A DNA stretch of 64,000 bases from Oxytricha trifallax (GCA_000711775.1 ARYC01000221.1:124001-188000); one strand, 5' to 3'; shown: positions 1-14,169, counted from the first letter of the stretch. Notes: generated by a model not told the origin, from the letters alone. Numbers and translations: made by a program.

Positions 1-1684
1 AAGAACATAGGACCATCTCCTCCAAATAACACTAAGAATTTCCAGAAGAAGAAAAGAGCAAATATATAGGCTGGCAGTAGTCTCATTGCTCTATCTATGA
101 TAAGCTTCAATGTCGCTAAAAGTCCTCCAAAGTTTCCTAAATTATCTCTAAGCCTTACAAGCATAAAATATGAGACTATGAACGCTGTCATCCAGAAGAA
201 TATGTCAACTACAAAATCAGCAGCTAGTACAAAACTAAATAAGAATTCTGTTAAGAACTCCTGAATCTCATTCATATTTTACAATGGGCCTTTTAGAATA
301 TAAAAGAAGGTATTACCTAAGATTATACTATTTAGTGCTAATACTCTGATTCCGTTAAGTACCTCAAATTCCCTATGTTGTAAGTTGGATCTGCTTGAAA
401 ATAAAATCTTTAGACTATTCTACATAGAAAAGCATTTTATGACTTTTTCCATTGTAGTAACATCTTAAAATGCCTTTTATTTTTACTCAATTCTCTTCTT
501 TAATGCTACCTCAGCTTTAATTTTCTTTTTACGCTCTTTTTCAATAAGTTATTCTTAAGACTTAGGCGAGGATCTGTCAATTTTCTTAGATTTCTTCTTT
601 GTCTTTTTTTCTTATTGCTCTTCTTCTTTCAAGAGATTTTACTATTCAAGCTGAAATCTTTTGTTTTCACGTTTAAAATACCATTAAGCAAAGGAAGATA
701 TTATTACTGTTAGTATAAGGAAGAACACTATCATGATTATAAGTAAATACAAGCATTTATGTTACTATTTTATTAAAAAAATACTTAAGTATGATAAATA
801 ATTTATTTGTATGAACCAAGAAAAGGATGTAGCCTTTGTGATTTCATGATTCTTTTATTCACTATCTTCAAAGATTAAATCATGTTCAACCAAAGTAAGA
901 TAGATGTTAAACCCTTTTATTCCTTCGAATACTTCAGGTAGTATTTAATTCAATAATTCTATCAAGTATGGTTTGTAATTATTGAAATCTTTAAAAGGAT
1001 TCAACATTTTAAAGGATGTATTTCAATATATACGGTAATTTTAGCATCCCTTAAATTTGATACTTCACAAGCATCAGGAATACATAATCCAATACTCATC
1101 GGAATAGGAAAGGCTTTTGGCACTGAAGCTAGAATATACCTATAACCTGTAATATTCAAGCAATCCTCGTATCTTCCAAAATCATTATAGTCTTTGCCAG
1201 AGTTTCTTATGATATTTTCAATAGTCTCTCCATTGGCTTAAAAGAAACTAGTTAAATTTTAGAGGAGATCTTGGCATTTATTCAAATCTTATTCCTCTGG
1301 AGTTTTAGTCACAGGGGCTTGTGTAGGTTAAGGAGGGGATTCAGTCGGAGCAGGGGTTTAAGTTGGGATGGGATCAGGAACAGGTATAGGATCCACATCA
1401 GTTTAGTTTTAATCTGAAGGGTCAGTTGTGGTATTTTTTGGATCAATATCATCTACCTTAGTTTCATTTTAATCTTATTCTTTTTCTGGCTCAGTTTGAT
1501 AAAGCAAGTTTTTCTATGTTCGTTGGTTTATAGAGTGCAGTTCAAGGGTTTATTTCAAAATTTTTCTGAAATCTATTGATTAAAGAGTGAATTCTCTAGC
1601 TTTTTAGACTGAAGAATCATATCCTACAGAGCAAATAATACAAAGAGCAAGTGTTGTAGTTGCTACTATTGATTTTACTTTCAT
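1..1684 (-). CDS. NRF-6-like acyltransferase 3 family membrane protein, N-terminal part (C-terminus beyond window)
   Basis: Starts at 1684 with a hydrophobic signal sequence (MKVKSIVATTTLALCIICSV), then an Asn/Gln/Pro-rich linker. Next comes an extracellular NRF-type domain with SGKDYNDFGRYEDC and the cysteine pair in LCIPDAC. A single membrane segment near 700 (IIMIVFFLILTVIISSF) leads to a very Lys/Glu-rich cytoplasmic stretch. The acyltransferase-3 core begins around 440 with CFSMQNSLKILF and LNGIRVLALNSIILGNT, followed by VVDIFFWMTAF and RAMRLLPAYIFALFF, which are family hallmarks. Relatives are multipass proteins thought to move acyl groups to extracellular or lipid substrates. The frame changes near 1020-1040, so a small intron or IES lies there; I could not fix its ends. 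The gene runs off the window start. The family call is fairly sure, the substrate unknown. Confidence 0.8.
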
Positions 1685-1783
1685 TTTTATTAAATTACAA
1701 AATTTAAAAACAATTCAGTCATTAATCTCTCAAATTTTAATAATCTATTTAACAAAACTAATTAGAATACAGTAGTTGTGATA

Positions 1784-3766
1784 TCAATCGTTAATTTTCT
1801 TATAATGACTTCCCTGATTTTTATCTTCGATTTTTCTTTCTTAATCTTGACTCTCATCCTTTTCTGATTCAAAGCAACAAAATCCTATAAGTTTTGTAAT
1901 AGCATCTCCTGTGCTAACAATTAAACCTTTAAATAAATATGAAAAAGTGGTAAAAATGTATATTTTAAATGTATGGTCCCTAGCATACCTAGAAGCATTC
2001 CAATAACCTAAAGCCTTGTAGGAATATGATTTAAAATTGAAATGCTCAACATCGTTGATTATAATTAATTAATTAGAATTTGTAAATAGATTTGGTTTCT
2101 TTTTAAGTTTAAAGAAAAGATATAACAATGAATTATTGGACGTGAATTTAATTAATAACCAAGAATATACTAAAAAATCAATCTAAATAAAAAATAGCTA
2201 TAACCTTTTTGTAACGTAAATCCTATATATTATATTTAATTTAACATTTTTTTCATCGTTAACACAACTGCTTAAATGCTATTCAATGCATTTGCTGGAC
2301 CAGCATAGCCAATAACAACAGAAATTCCAAGCATCATAAATCCAAGAGTATTTAGGACAGCACTCATACACCCTGCATAGAATGAATCAATATCAAATTG
2401 CTCTCCTTATATACCAAACTTAAAAATTGCAAAAATAAAGCAACCAAAAGAGTACAAAAATAATGAATCCAAGGATAGTTCGAAAGCTGGATAGTTTTTG
2501 TTTATTCTATAGTATCTCAATATCACATCTCTTGCTGAGAAAAACTAATATAAAAATAGATCGAATATAAAACAGTGTACAAAGTAATGCGGTAATGATA
2601 GCGATCATTGAGTTATAGTTCTTGTACTCATTTAGTCTTTGTATTCTCTCTACATAATCAATATCAGATTCCTGAGCATTTCTTGGATACACAAAAGAAT
2701 CGCTTTCTGATTTCAAGCTTATAAAGTATGCACTCAGTAAAGTTAAGATTTAATTATTTTTATTAAGGATTTACTTATAACAAAACACTTACTCCGAGTA
2801 TTTAAGGTTTGGACAACTTCTCATCAAAGAAGAAGTAAAAGACTATAGAGTCTGTTATACAGCAAAAGTTGAAAATGACTGTTATGATGCCTAAGTTCAT
2901 TCCTGCTTGAGTAGCATAATTGAATGTCTACACGACCAGGCAAAACCCTACAAATTTACAAAGACTCATCATTACAACTCCCCACACATTGGTCCAGTCT
3001 ATTGTATTGTCCTCCTCCTTATAGAATATTGAGATCTCTTTGCTCCAATAGAAACCATGAATGTATTTATTTCTTAAAAAGTTGAGCCCATAAACACAAC
3101 AAAACAGTAGGAACGATGGTATGTTCACATAGATTACTGCAGTAAAACCTTTATGTAAATTTTGATTATATACAAACCGTGATGCGACAGTTAACCTAAA
3201 AAGAAATTGTTGAAGGCATAGCAAATTCCAGCAAGTAAAGCTAAGATAATCCATAAATTTCCTCTCTCAGATAGCTGTAGGCACTGCCTTTCTTTATCTT
3301 GAATCTCAAAGGATTTTGATAACTATCTTCTCATTTTCTACCTTCTTTGCTACGTTTCTTGATTTGCATTTTCTCCCCTGTCTATATCTTCCAAATTATT
3401 GAAGTCTCCTGTATCATCTTAAGGGTGCTGATAATGAACTTTCTTATGTTAAACCCTTTAGATGAATTAAATACAGGAGATTAAAAAGGTAAATTATGCA
3501 TTAAATTTCACTAATTAACTTTCTTTATAAATATCTTATTTTTAATATAAGCAAGTTATTATTTCAATTAATTAGCATTTTACTTATCCTTGTTCATTAT
3601 AAATTAATTGGGTTTATTTCTTAAATTGACTATCCTAATTCTAAGCTTTCTGAAACATCTTCTTTTTCAACTTCTGCTTTTCTGGTAAAAGAGGGGAAGT
3701 TGGTTCTATAAGTTATGAGTAGAAATTCATTCTCTCTATGTCTTAAGAGTAGGTTGATTTATTCAT
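1784..3766 (-). CDS. SLC35G/EamA-type drug-metabolite transporter family membrane protein
   Basis: The first coding piece starts at 3766 (MNKSTYSQDIERMNFYSQ), followed by a hydrophilic N-terminus. Multiple membrane segments follow: LWIILALLAGICYAF near 3250, segments around 2600-3200, then the C-terminal half with DSFYAGCMSAVLNTLGF and GYAGPANALNSIQAVVLT. This order fits the 10-helix nucleotide-sugar/drug-metabolite superfamily. Pieces are separated by probable introns near 3440-3580, 2740-2900, 2545 and about 1920-1980, and by an IES at 2050-2260 whose removal joins the last helices (VVLTMLSISILNHIPTRL). The tail is charged and stops at the TGA at 1784-1786. The 3' end lies only about 100 bases from the acyltransferase start. 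Substrate cannot be told from sequence. Confidence 0.72.
2050..2260. other. IES in the SLC35G-like gene, pointer CATCGTT (AACGATG on the coding strand)
   Basis: The 7-bp word CATCGTT occurs at 2050-2056 and 2254-2260. Removing one copy plus the intervening AT-rich DNA (204 bp) joins the coding strand in frame through VVLTM and LSISILNHIPTRL, recreating the expected transmembrane helix. The segment lacks GT...AG ends at these repeats, so an IES fits better than an intron. Confidence 0.8.
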
Positions 3767-4018
3767 TTTTTATGAGACCTTAGGTAGTTTGTTTCAAATA
3801 TCTATTTAAAACCTCTAATTTATAATTAAAGAAATCCTTTTTGACATAGTATTTTAATGAGACCTTGATTAAATTATTGACAATTTATATATTAAAATTA
3901 ACGATTAATAAATTTCTAGTAATAACTCACTTAAGTCTTAATGGATTGTTATAGTATATAATATTAATTTATCATCTTTCATTTAGATTGTAGTACTATA
4001 TATTAACCTATAACTATC

Positions 4019-4627
4019 ATGGATCTCAATAAGAATATTCTTAATCCAACTAACTATTTTCAAACTCCCTTACCTTTAAATCCTAATCGCCATCTTCCCC
4101 AGCGACCTTTGCTTATCAAGCATAGTGAGGAGGAAGTCCTTCAAAGTTTCAAAATCAAAAGGAATGCGTTAATGGAGGCACTTCAATCAAAAAAAGAGGT
4201 AGGTTTTTAAAAGTATTAGTAATTTGAATTATAGGGAAAGCTTAAAAACTACTATCAAATCATAAACAGGCAAGGATTCGTGAATGCAAAGGAGGACTCG
4301 TAGGCTTTGAGAATATGGGTGAAAGTATTTCTAGAAACGATAACTAATATTATTCATGATTATTAAGACTCTGAGCTTTTGGAGCTCATTGTTTTTAAAC
4401 TTCCGTGGTTCACTCCCACGACTACTCACGGCTAGAACTTTAATAGTTTTATGCGATTATGTCTAGCTATTTTCCCTCACGATGTATCCTACATTCATAA
4501 AGTCATCAAACACATTTTCTCTCCTCATGGATTATTCCAGTAAGGCCGTCATGCTGCTCTTTTCGCAAAATTAATTGTTTTGCTGTAGATGCGTAATGCT
4601 CGGAGAGCATCGGCCAGCTCTTGCTGA
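4019..4627 (+). CDS. Protein of unknown function, about 185 residues
   Basis: Starts with MDLNKNILNPTNYFQTPLPL. A short intron of about 35 bases begins with gtaggttttt after SKKEV (near 4198). The second exon reads GKLKNYYQIINRQGF, then QALRIWVKVFLETITNII, FNSFMRLCLAIFPHDVSY and HKVIKHIFSPHG, and stops at the TGA at 4625-4627 after QMRNARRASASSC. It is alpha-helical in character, with no motif I recognise. It sits 44 bases before an RRN3-like ORF on the same strand. It could be the N-terminal part of that gene with an undetected intron around 4600-4670, since the helical content would suit a HEAT-type fold. I treat it as separate because both ORFs have their own ATG. Confidence 0.5.
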
Positions 4628-4670
4628 TCTTCTGTGGGAAAGAGCACAACTAATCATCAAGAGTTTTGAA

Positions 4671-7263
4671 ATGGCTGATGAGAGTACGGGATCAAATTCA
4701 GGGATGCAGGCTCAGCTTACACCATAAACCTAAGATTCAGTTTAGATAGACACAAGAACAGAAATGAAGAATGACAAAAGTGAAATTGCAACTGAAAATG
4801 AATTTCAACCAAGATTAAACAGAATCGTGGACCAAGAGCAAATTGCAATTTTTTAAAGAATTCTAAAGGAATAAAAATCGTCAGAAGATATTTTGGCCAG
4901 AGCTAAGTCGATACTCAGAAACCTTTCTGATCAAAATTAAAATTAACTTGTCCAAGTAACTGATCTCAATGATTAATTATTTTTAAGAGTCTTATTTAGC
5001 TTCCACCCAAACAGAGAACTGCCCTCTGATTACAAATATCCTATTTTTGTCGGAAAATGCTAAGGATATCCTACATTCTTTGTGAATTCAAACTTGACAA
5101 GTGAAACATACATTCCAGAAGATGACGACGCAATATCCGTTAAGAAATGCCTCAGTAAAATCGTATAAGCTTACTCTTTAAGCTTAAAGATTTTTGCAGA
5201 AAAGAAATTCAACACATCAACTTTGAAAAAGCTAGGGATATTCTTTTCAAAAGTAATGAATTTATATCCATTTGCTCACTAGTTTATTTTGCAAAATCTA
5301 CTTGAAAAATTGCCTCACAAAAGCATGCCAATAGAAAACTAGTACCTATATTACAGAATGGTTTTAGACATTGCAAAGTCATGTCCAGAAAATGAAGAAA
5401 GAATCTTATTGGCCATAGTAGAAAAGTTATGCTACCTAGATGTTGACCTGAAAAGTAAAATTAGGAAGTTTTAGTTCTCATAAATAAGCAAGATTCAACC
5501 TATGAACTATTATATAAAAGAACTCTAAATGAAATTACCAACTGATAAGGAAACCAAAATGTCTATACTTTTTGAAATGCTTCTTTCATACATTTTTGAC
5601 AGAGTAAAGGGAATCAATGAATAAAATAATTAATCAAACAATTTTGACGAATTCATTGAGAGTATGATGAAAATTTTTGAATCTAAAATCTTCCCGATAC
5701 ACAAATTGAGCTACATGCAGTACTTGCCATTGTATAATATTTATTCTTAAATTTTTGTATGTTATTTCTCTATCCTCAATGAATGAGAAATTGACTGTCT
5801 TCACAGAGAAATACCTAAGTTTCCTTATATTTAAATCATTTAACATGATAGACAAAGAGCATTTAAGCACAAGACAGCAAGCATGGAATTATTTAGCTAG
5901 TCTTTTAGCTAGACAAAACAACATTCTTGGTGAAAAGACTCTAATGAAAAGTTTGTAATATGTAATCAAGTTCTTTGACAACAATAGCAGTTAAAAGACT
6001 AAGGCTAGGCGAACTGCCAGCAATTATTTATATAATAATCTACTTTAATCACTCATCAACAGAAGCATCTGACAATTTAGATATTAAACCAAATTAATTA
6101 GCTAGTCAAGACAAAATTCTCATGCATTGCTTCATTCAAGGACTCACTTTGATTCTATGCTCAAAGATTGACTATTATAAAGCATACTTGTTAAAAAAGA
6201 ACATTAATATTATAAATCTCTCAATATGATCATGACTTGTTTACATAAATGTGCAAACACATTTTCAAGAAAAATTTCAGCTCACTTATCTATGCATCAC
6301 CACTTATTTTATCAGACCTGGTAAAACTAACTGAAAGTAATAAGCTTGGTCTTGGAGTTTTCAAGACTAAACTGTAATTTTATAAACAATTTATTTTTCT
6401 CTTATTCTTTTGTAAAACTTAGAGAACTTTTCAAGTAATAGTCTGAAGAATTGAAGAGCAGTAGACGTCAAGTTTATAACAAGGTATCAAAGTTTATGGC
6501 ATATGAAGTGCCAATAACTGCTTACCCTGTTAGCGAAAGATTCTAAAATCTTATGATTTATGAGGATCTTAGCACTCTTCCATCCTATTCAACTAACAAT
6601 ACACCATCCAAGTCTACAACTAATTTGATTGAGGCTATGACTGAGAGCGCTATAATGACTGAAAATGAAAGCCACATTAAGATACAAAGAAAGCTAAGAC
6701 AAAATAATGAAGAAATTGACATTCCAACATCCAGCTAAGAAGAAGACAAGAGAAACTCAAGTTTGATAAATACTGGAAATTAGTCTGATACTTCAACTGC
6801 ATAAGCAGTTTTATACGTTCCTGATGCTTCTCTGTATCCAAAAAACACTCAGGAGCAAATGATTGTAGATTACTCAGCTAAAGGCTATTCATTGGAAAGC
6901 GTGATTTCACAATCGAAAGGATCAGATACACTATTTAGATTAAGACCAAACATGACTGAAAAGTCAGCAGTGTACCAAAGATCATCTACTATTACAGAGT
7001 AAATTTCTAAGCTAAATCATATTAGTCTTAGTGCGCTAAATGCAGGACTTGATTCAACCATCGCACACTCTGAAGACATGGAAGTTGCCTCTTCAGGAAG
7101 AGACACTGAGTACTCTATATCACCTTCAATCTTTTAGAAACAAGGAAAGAGTGTTACTATTGGAAATATGGACGCACTTACCGATAACATTTATTAAGTT
7201 TTTATTGTTTTGAAAAGAGCAAAAGGAACAGAAGTATCTAGAGAACCACAAGAAACATTATGA
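4671..7263 (+). CDS. RRN3/TIF-IA-like RNA polymerase I initiation factor
   Basis: From ATG 4671 the protein is open to about 5780. It holds a helical repeat region with LAIVEKLCYLDVDLKSKI and FDEFIESMMKIFESKIFPIHK, which matches the RRN3 pattern before the highly conserved region. Later pieces carry RQQAWNYLASLLARQNNI, corresponding to RRN3's AA-YI-S-LARA block, then DKILMHCFIQGLTLILCSKI and FSSLIYASPLILSDLVKL. The C-terminus is Ser/Thr-rich and disordered. Frame changes at about 5760, 6050, 6220 and 6380-6430 indicate introns or IESs. The segment at 5000-5160 (YPIFVGKCQGYPTFF, ISVKKCL) looks DUF3223-like and is not typical of RRN3. RRN3 bridges Pol I to rDNA promoter factors. The end may lie slightly downstream (about 7374) if a small intron follows 7197. 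Confidence 0.6.
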
Positions 7264-7481
7264 TGAATCTCAAGGAAGAGAACGACAGGGCAGATGCTTA
7301 AGATAGAATTAAAAGCTAACAAAATCAAGTTATTTGAGCATTTATTTTCTACCATAAGAAACACGCTTAGAGTGAAATTGATTGACAAATCAATTTCATA
7401 TTATAACTTTATAATTTTAAGGAATATTAAGTGTTAAATTTCTAATTCATTAAATAAAAACCTAATTAATTAATCATCGTT

Positions 7482-9692
<2,211 letters not shown>

Positions 9693-9775
9693 TTTATCTT
9701 CCTTCCTTATTTTATATTAATTAATAGATAAAACACTCTCCTAATATTACAATTATTAATATTTTAATTTTAATA

Positions 9776-12222
9776 ATGGACAGAATAATAGACAAGACCA
9801 TTTAGGGCCCCTCCAAACTTCTCACTAAAAAATGGAAGTAACAAGATTTCGAGATGCATAGATAAAAATTGAATGATGCTAAGTCATTAGTAGTGACTCA
9901 AAATCCAGCAATTTTACAGAAAATTAATAAATCTAAATGTGAACAGCTCTAGGAAGATAAATTTACTGAAATTGAAAGAGAAAATCGTATATTGTTTGAG
10001 AAAATAACTAAAATCAAGATGAAATATAGATTGTTTTGATTTTTATATATTGATAAATATTCATTGGGTGGATAGAATAATTAAGTCAACTAAACGCAGT
10101 AGTATGATACTTACTCTATAAAATAAATTTATCAATAAAAGATAAATTATGAATGAAAACCTTTTATTAATTTATAGAATAAAACAACAACAGAGACATA
10201 AAATTAATTTATAATTAATCTTACTCTTATTATTGGGCGATACCTATTAAGAGATAGAGAGAGACAATAATATTTTAACAAATAAAAACATGTTTTAATG
10301 TTTCTATATATTGTAACTTATTTTTATGAGTATATTTAATATTCAACAATTATTTTTACTTTAAATAATTTTCTTTTTCCCAGAATATTTTTATTTACTT
10401 TCTCAAACATTATTTAATCAATAACATATTTGAAACATTTCCACTTTCTTAATTATAAATAGATTTTAATTTTCATGAATTTTTATCTCTAAATTCTAAT
10501 TAGAGTTTATGGCAAATCTAACCATCACCCACTCTTATCTTAGTAATTCAGGGCTGATAACAAAAAAGGCTTCTCCTCTTAAAATTTCAGATATTAAATA
10601 AAAATAAAGAGAACGGGATCAAAAGGAAAGGGGGGGGGGATAGACTATTAAAAAATAAAAGAAGTATATTTAATAAATTATTTATGACTTTTATTACTCT
10701 AAAATCTTTAAAAATATCATCTTAATGCTTTTGTATACGTTTAAAAAAGTTTTATGATTAATTTATAACTAGTAATTTTCAGAATTAAATTATAAATTAA
10801 AATATCTCAAAGACAAGCTATGTATTGATTGAGAAAGTATTATAAACTGAATTATATAACTATTTTTAAACACTGTTTTTTGTGATATTCCCAAGGAAAT
10901 GATGAAAGAAAATATGAAATTTCTAGAGCGCTTAAGAAACAGTAAGGGTACTCTTGATTCCTCAAACATGAAAGAATTTGAAGAGAAATAAAATAATTAC
11001 TTAAAAATAATCACAGAGGGGCCTTTGCAATTCAACCAAGGAAGGTCCAGTTCTGTTATTAGACAACATCATCACTTGGGGTTTGGTAAAAATAGTGGAT
11101 CAAATTTTCACAGTTACAGATAAAATACATCCATTGCTTCCAAGCAATCGTATGATGTTAAAAGATCTATACCCATCAATAAAGATTTCTCTTATGGACT
11201 AAAACTTGTTATAAATTAAACAATTACATATGATGTTATTGGTAAAATTACCTATAATTTCCTTTTTAAAACTTCCTGATGCAAATAACTCGTTGTTAAA
11301 CGCAAATAATATGAACGATTCATTTGATCAAGAATTATTGAATATTGCTAACCGACCTTCTGCTATATAAGCTAAAACTAGAGAAACTGAATTTACTGAC
11401 TAAATGTCAAATGTGAAAAAGAGATACAAGACTAGACCAAAGTAAAGAAATAAACTTTTACTATTATTTATATGTTTGAATCTAGTAACAAACTTCTTTC
11501 TTCTAAGATCATATAAATCAAATAACTATTTATAGTTTAATTTGCTAATAAATCAAAGCTAATATTGGGGATTGGAAATACCTTTGCACAAAACCAAACT
11601 CTTTTGTGAAGACATAAAAATGTACCTTCCAGTTCAAATATCTCGCATAGATAATAAAGTATTAATTCGCTCCCAAAACCCTAAACCAAAGACTGAAGAT
11701 TTATAATTAGAAATACACTTGAAATAATTCACTTAACATCTAATGAGCTTTAACAATAATTTTGAAGAGTTTTCATAGTAAAGTTTATACTTTAAAAATG
11801 GGAAATTAATGATACAGGATTTGAATCGAATGCGCTATTAATCAATACAATAACAGAACAATTTTATGCATGAAGATAGTCTCTAAAATTCATAGAATTT
11901 CAAAAAGGGTATAGCGAATTCATAGCATTTGTAATCTTCTAAGAACATTTGTATTTACTAATTTACTATTTTTATATACAAGAAGTCTAAGAATGAAGGC
12001 CCTATATAAATAGTTCAAACATCTTTCGATGCTATAGACACTTTCAACAACTAAATCAAGTTAGATCAAGACAACCTCGATGACGAAAATTCAATTGATA
12101 ATAATATATAGGCATAGCAATACGAATTGGAATAAAATCAAAACCAAAGTGATTTTAGTTAAAGTCAGAATTAATCAAGGGAAATTTAAGGTTCATAAAT
12201 TATATAAAACTTAATAGAATGA
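9776..12222 (+). CDS. CFAP97/Hemingway (KIAA1430) domain protein
   Basis: The first piece, from ATG 9776, ends with EIERENRILFEKITKIKMK. After an 895-bp IES the second piece continues FLERLRNSKGTLDSSNM. Together they recreate the Hemingway motif (ERENRILFEKI followed by a conserved Arg/Lys helix), a signature of axonemal CFAP97-family proteins. The rest is Asn/Gln/Ser-rich: INKDFSYGLKLPDANNSL across a second IES at 11200-11274, then KTKLFCEDIKMYLPVQIS and a Gln-rich tail that ends at the TGA at 12220-12222. Further in-frame introns or IESs may lie at about 11455-11530 and 11945-11985. The likely place of action is the ciliary axoneme, by family. Divergent promoter with the AAA gene: the two ATGs are only about 80 bases apart. 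Confidence 0.65.
10019..10920. other. 895-bp IES in the CFAP97-like gene, pointer ATGAAAT
   Basis: ATGAAAT occurs at 10019-10025 and 10914-10920. Excision gives KIKMKFLERLRNSKGT in frame across the motif's core. The interior is very AT-rich, has no convincing gene and contains a run of about ten G at 10630-10639. Confidence 0.85.
11200..11274. other. 67-bp IES in the CFAP97-like gene, pointer TAAAACTT
   Basis: The 8-bp word TAAAACTT is at 11200-11207 and 11267-11274. Excision joins YGLKL to PDANNSL in frame and removes a TGA at about 11278 in the read-through frame. Confidence 0.8.
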
Positions 12223-13389
12223 ATATAGCAACAATTTAAATGTTTTAAGTTATAAATTTTACATTATTTCAAGTTCAGAATATTTTTACTAATTTTATTC
12301 CATTTATTTCATAATAAAAATAGATTAAGATAGATTAACGTAAATATTATTAATGTAGGGGATTAAGGAGTTGATCTAATTAATATTTAAATAGTTGAAG
12401 GACTTTCAAACTAAATTATTATAAAATCAGCTAAGAGAAAATAGGTTAATGTCTGTAAAATTAATTCAATTATATATATTTGACATCGTTTAAAAACATA
12501 AATATAAAAGTATCAATATAAAATAAATAAAATATAATAAATAACATATTACCCTGAAATAGTTATTATTGAAATAATATATTCGATTTAGGGAAAAAAA
12601 TTATAGTTAATTACTCAATAATAAATTACCATCAATTATTTTTTAAAAAAATGTCTCCAAACCCTAACAGTATTTTGTCCTTTGTCTAGCACATTATAAT
12701 GGGAATTTGGTTGTTATTGCTTTAATGAATATATCTCATTATCCAAGTGAGAATATCTCATTTACTGTTTTAAGAGTTAGCTCAAAATTAAAATAACTTT
12801 CTTATTGGGATAAAATTCAACTTAAATAACCAGATCTACCATAAATTATTTTAGATTAGAATTTTGTCCCTTTGAATTTTATAACTGCCATTATTTTAAT
12901 GTTTAAATAATTTTCAAATCTAATGAATTCTAACAATAATATTGAACAGATAAAAATATTATTTATTTGAGTGAAGTATAAGGATTCTAAGGATTTATGA
13001 AAAAATGTTTTATTAAAATTATTATAGCAAATAATATAGCTCATATAATTAACTTCGCAAATTTAATATCAATACATACCTATTCACATTTAATAAAATT
13101 TAGCTCTGTTTTACCAGGGTTAGCTTCCGTGATAAAGGGGCTAGGATTTCAAAAATATTTAGTTCTTCAGTTTAATAGTTACAAATAATCATAATTATTA
13201 AAAATATTTTACAAAACTTTTTCAACTTTAAAATAGATTAAGTAAATTTATGAAAATTTAGTGAAATTTTAAGAAAATATGCTTAGTTTTGAAAACTAAA
13301 CTAATTTAAAAAATCCCCAAAACCCCTTCACACTGTATAATTTAAAATTTAATAGTAAATTGTTATATTGTAGGTACTAGGCTTATAAT
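12223..13389. other. AT-rich spacer with no recognised gene
   Basis: About 1.2 kb of AT-rich DNA. Small ORFs here (for example 12856-13188 on both strands) have the composition of random AT-rich sequence and no recognisable motif. The only notable item is the CCCCAAAACCCC word at 13315-13326. Probably germline-limited DNA, possibly including the untranslated end of the neighbouring gene piece. Confidence 0.5.
13315..13326 (+). repeat. CCCCAAAACCCC telomere-type block
   Basis: A perfect C4A4C4 word followed by TTCACACTG. It faces an inverted GGGGTTTTGGGG at 17576-17587, 4.27 kb away. The sequence inside differs between the two ends, so this is not a clear element. Confidence 0.5.
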
Positions 13390-14158
13390 CCCATGAGATC
13401 AAATGTATTTGCGTAGTGATTTTAGTTTATTTATTATTATACGAATGTTGGATTACTATAGTATTGATTGTTAATTGTTGGCTGAATAGTAAAGTGCGAA
13501 TTGAAAAATTCTTGGTTGGGAGTCACACCAGCACCAACATTTCCAACTATGGTCATCTGATCCTGTATCCCACTCACTCCTGCTCCAATGGGTTCACTTC
13601 CATAGGAAAGTGCTTGTGAAAGACAAATATATAAATAACTATGAAAAAAATAACTTAGTAAGCATAAAAAGTATTTTTTAAATGACTCAGAAAATTTTCT
13701 TTAAAAAAATTTGATCTATCAATGAAAGTTAAGTGTGTTGAGTAAGACTAGGCAATTTAATTATTATGCTTTGTTCAGAAGAAGTTTGAGTAAGCGCTGG
13801 AATGTTTTCTTATAAATTACCGGTCTCAACAGTCTCCTATTTCTCAAGAGTTATTTAGTCTAACTTATGGCTCTTTTCTTTTTTCTCTATAATAGTAGGG
13901 TAGGTTTGAGAAGCTGCTCCGAATTATATTTTTTCTGAGATTCTCTGCCTTTTATTTTGTAAATTTAGCAAGCAGATTACAGCAGTGTAGTCTTCTTCAC
14001 TTTCTAGGCGTACTCTCTTTTTACAAAAAATAATTCAGTGACTATTTTATGTAATATAATTTTGAATCTTTTTTAGCTTGAGTCTTAATTTTTAGTTATT
14101 ATCAGGCACCACCTTAACTTCATCATCAACATCGCAGTTCGAGGTGCTATTTAGATTT
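13390..14158 (-). CDS. Incomplete gene of unknown function in three coding pieces (germline MDSs)
   Basis: Read on the minus strand with Gln codons, three pieces fit together in one frame. The first, at about 14158-14068, reads NLNSTSNCDVDDEVKVVPDN and then LRLKLKK. The second, at about 14016-13723, reads RVRLESEEDYTAVICLLNL, GAASQTYPTIIEKKEKSH and LPSLTQHTQLS. The third, at about 13617-13390, reads QALSYGSEPIGAGVSGIQD, MTIVGNVGAGVTPNQEFF and FTIQPTINNQYYSNPTFV. The joins occur through pointers at 14016/14067 and 13617/13723. There is no start ATG and no TGA within the coding-like part, so first and last segments must lie elsewhere, either upstream in the same gap or in another order. No family recognised. 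The middle part is acidic/basic and low in complexity, the end Asn/Gln-rich. Confidence 0.5.
13617..13728. other. 106-bp IES, pointer TGAAAG (CTTTCA on the coding strand)
   Basis: TGAAAG at 13617-13622 and 13723-13728. Excision joins LTQHTQLS to QALSYGSEP in frame on the minus strand; the interval itself has stops in that frame. Confidence 0.75.
14016..14073. other. 51-bp IES, pointer TCTTTTT (AAAAAGA on the coding strand)
   Basis: TCTTTTT at 14016-14022 and 14067-14073. Excision joins LRLKLKK to RVRLESEEDY in frame and removes a TGA. Confidence 0.7.
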
Positions 14159-14169
14159 TTTTAAAAAAC

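Noticed and set aside
6195..6225. AATAT repeat as an IES pointer in the RRN3-like gene
   Set aside because: The joined frame is wrong; the break there remains unresolved.
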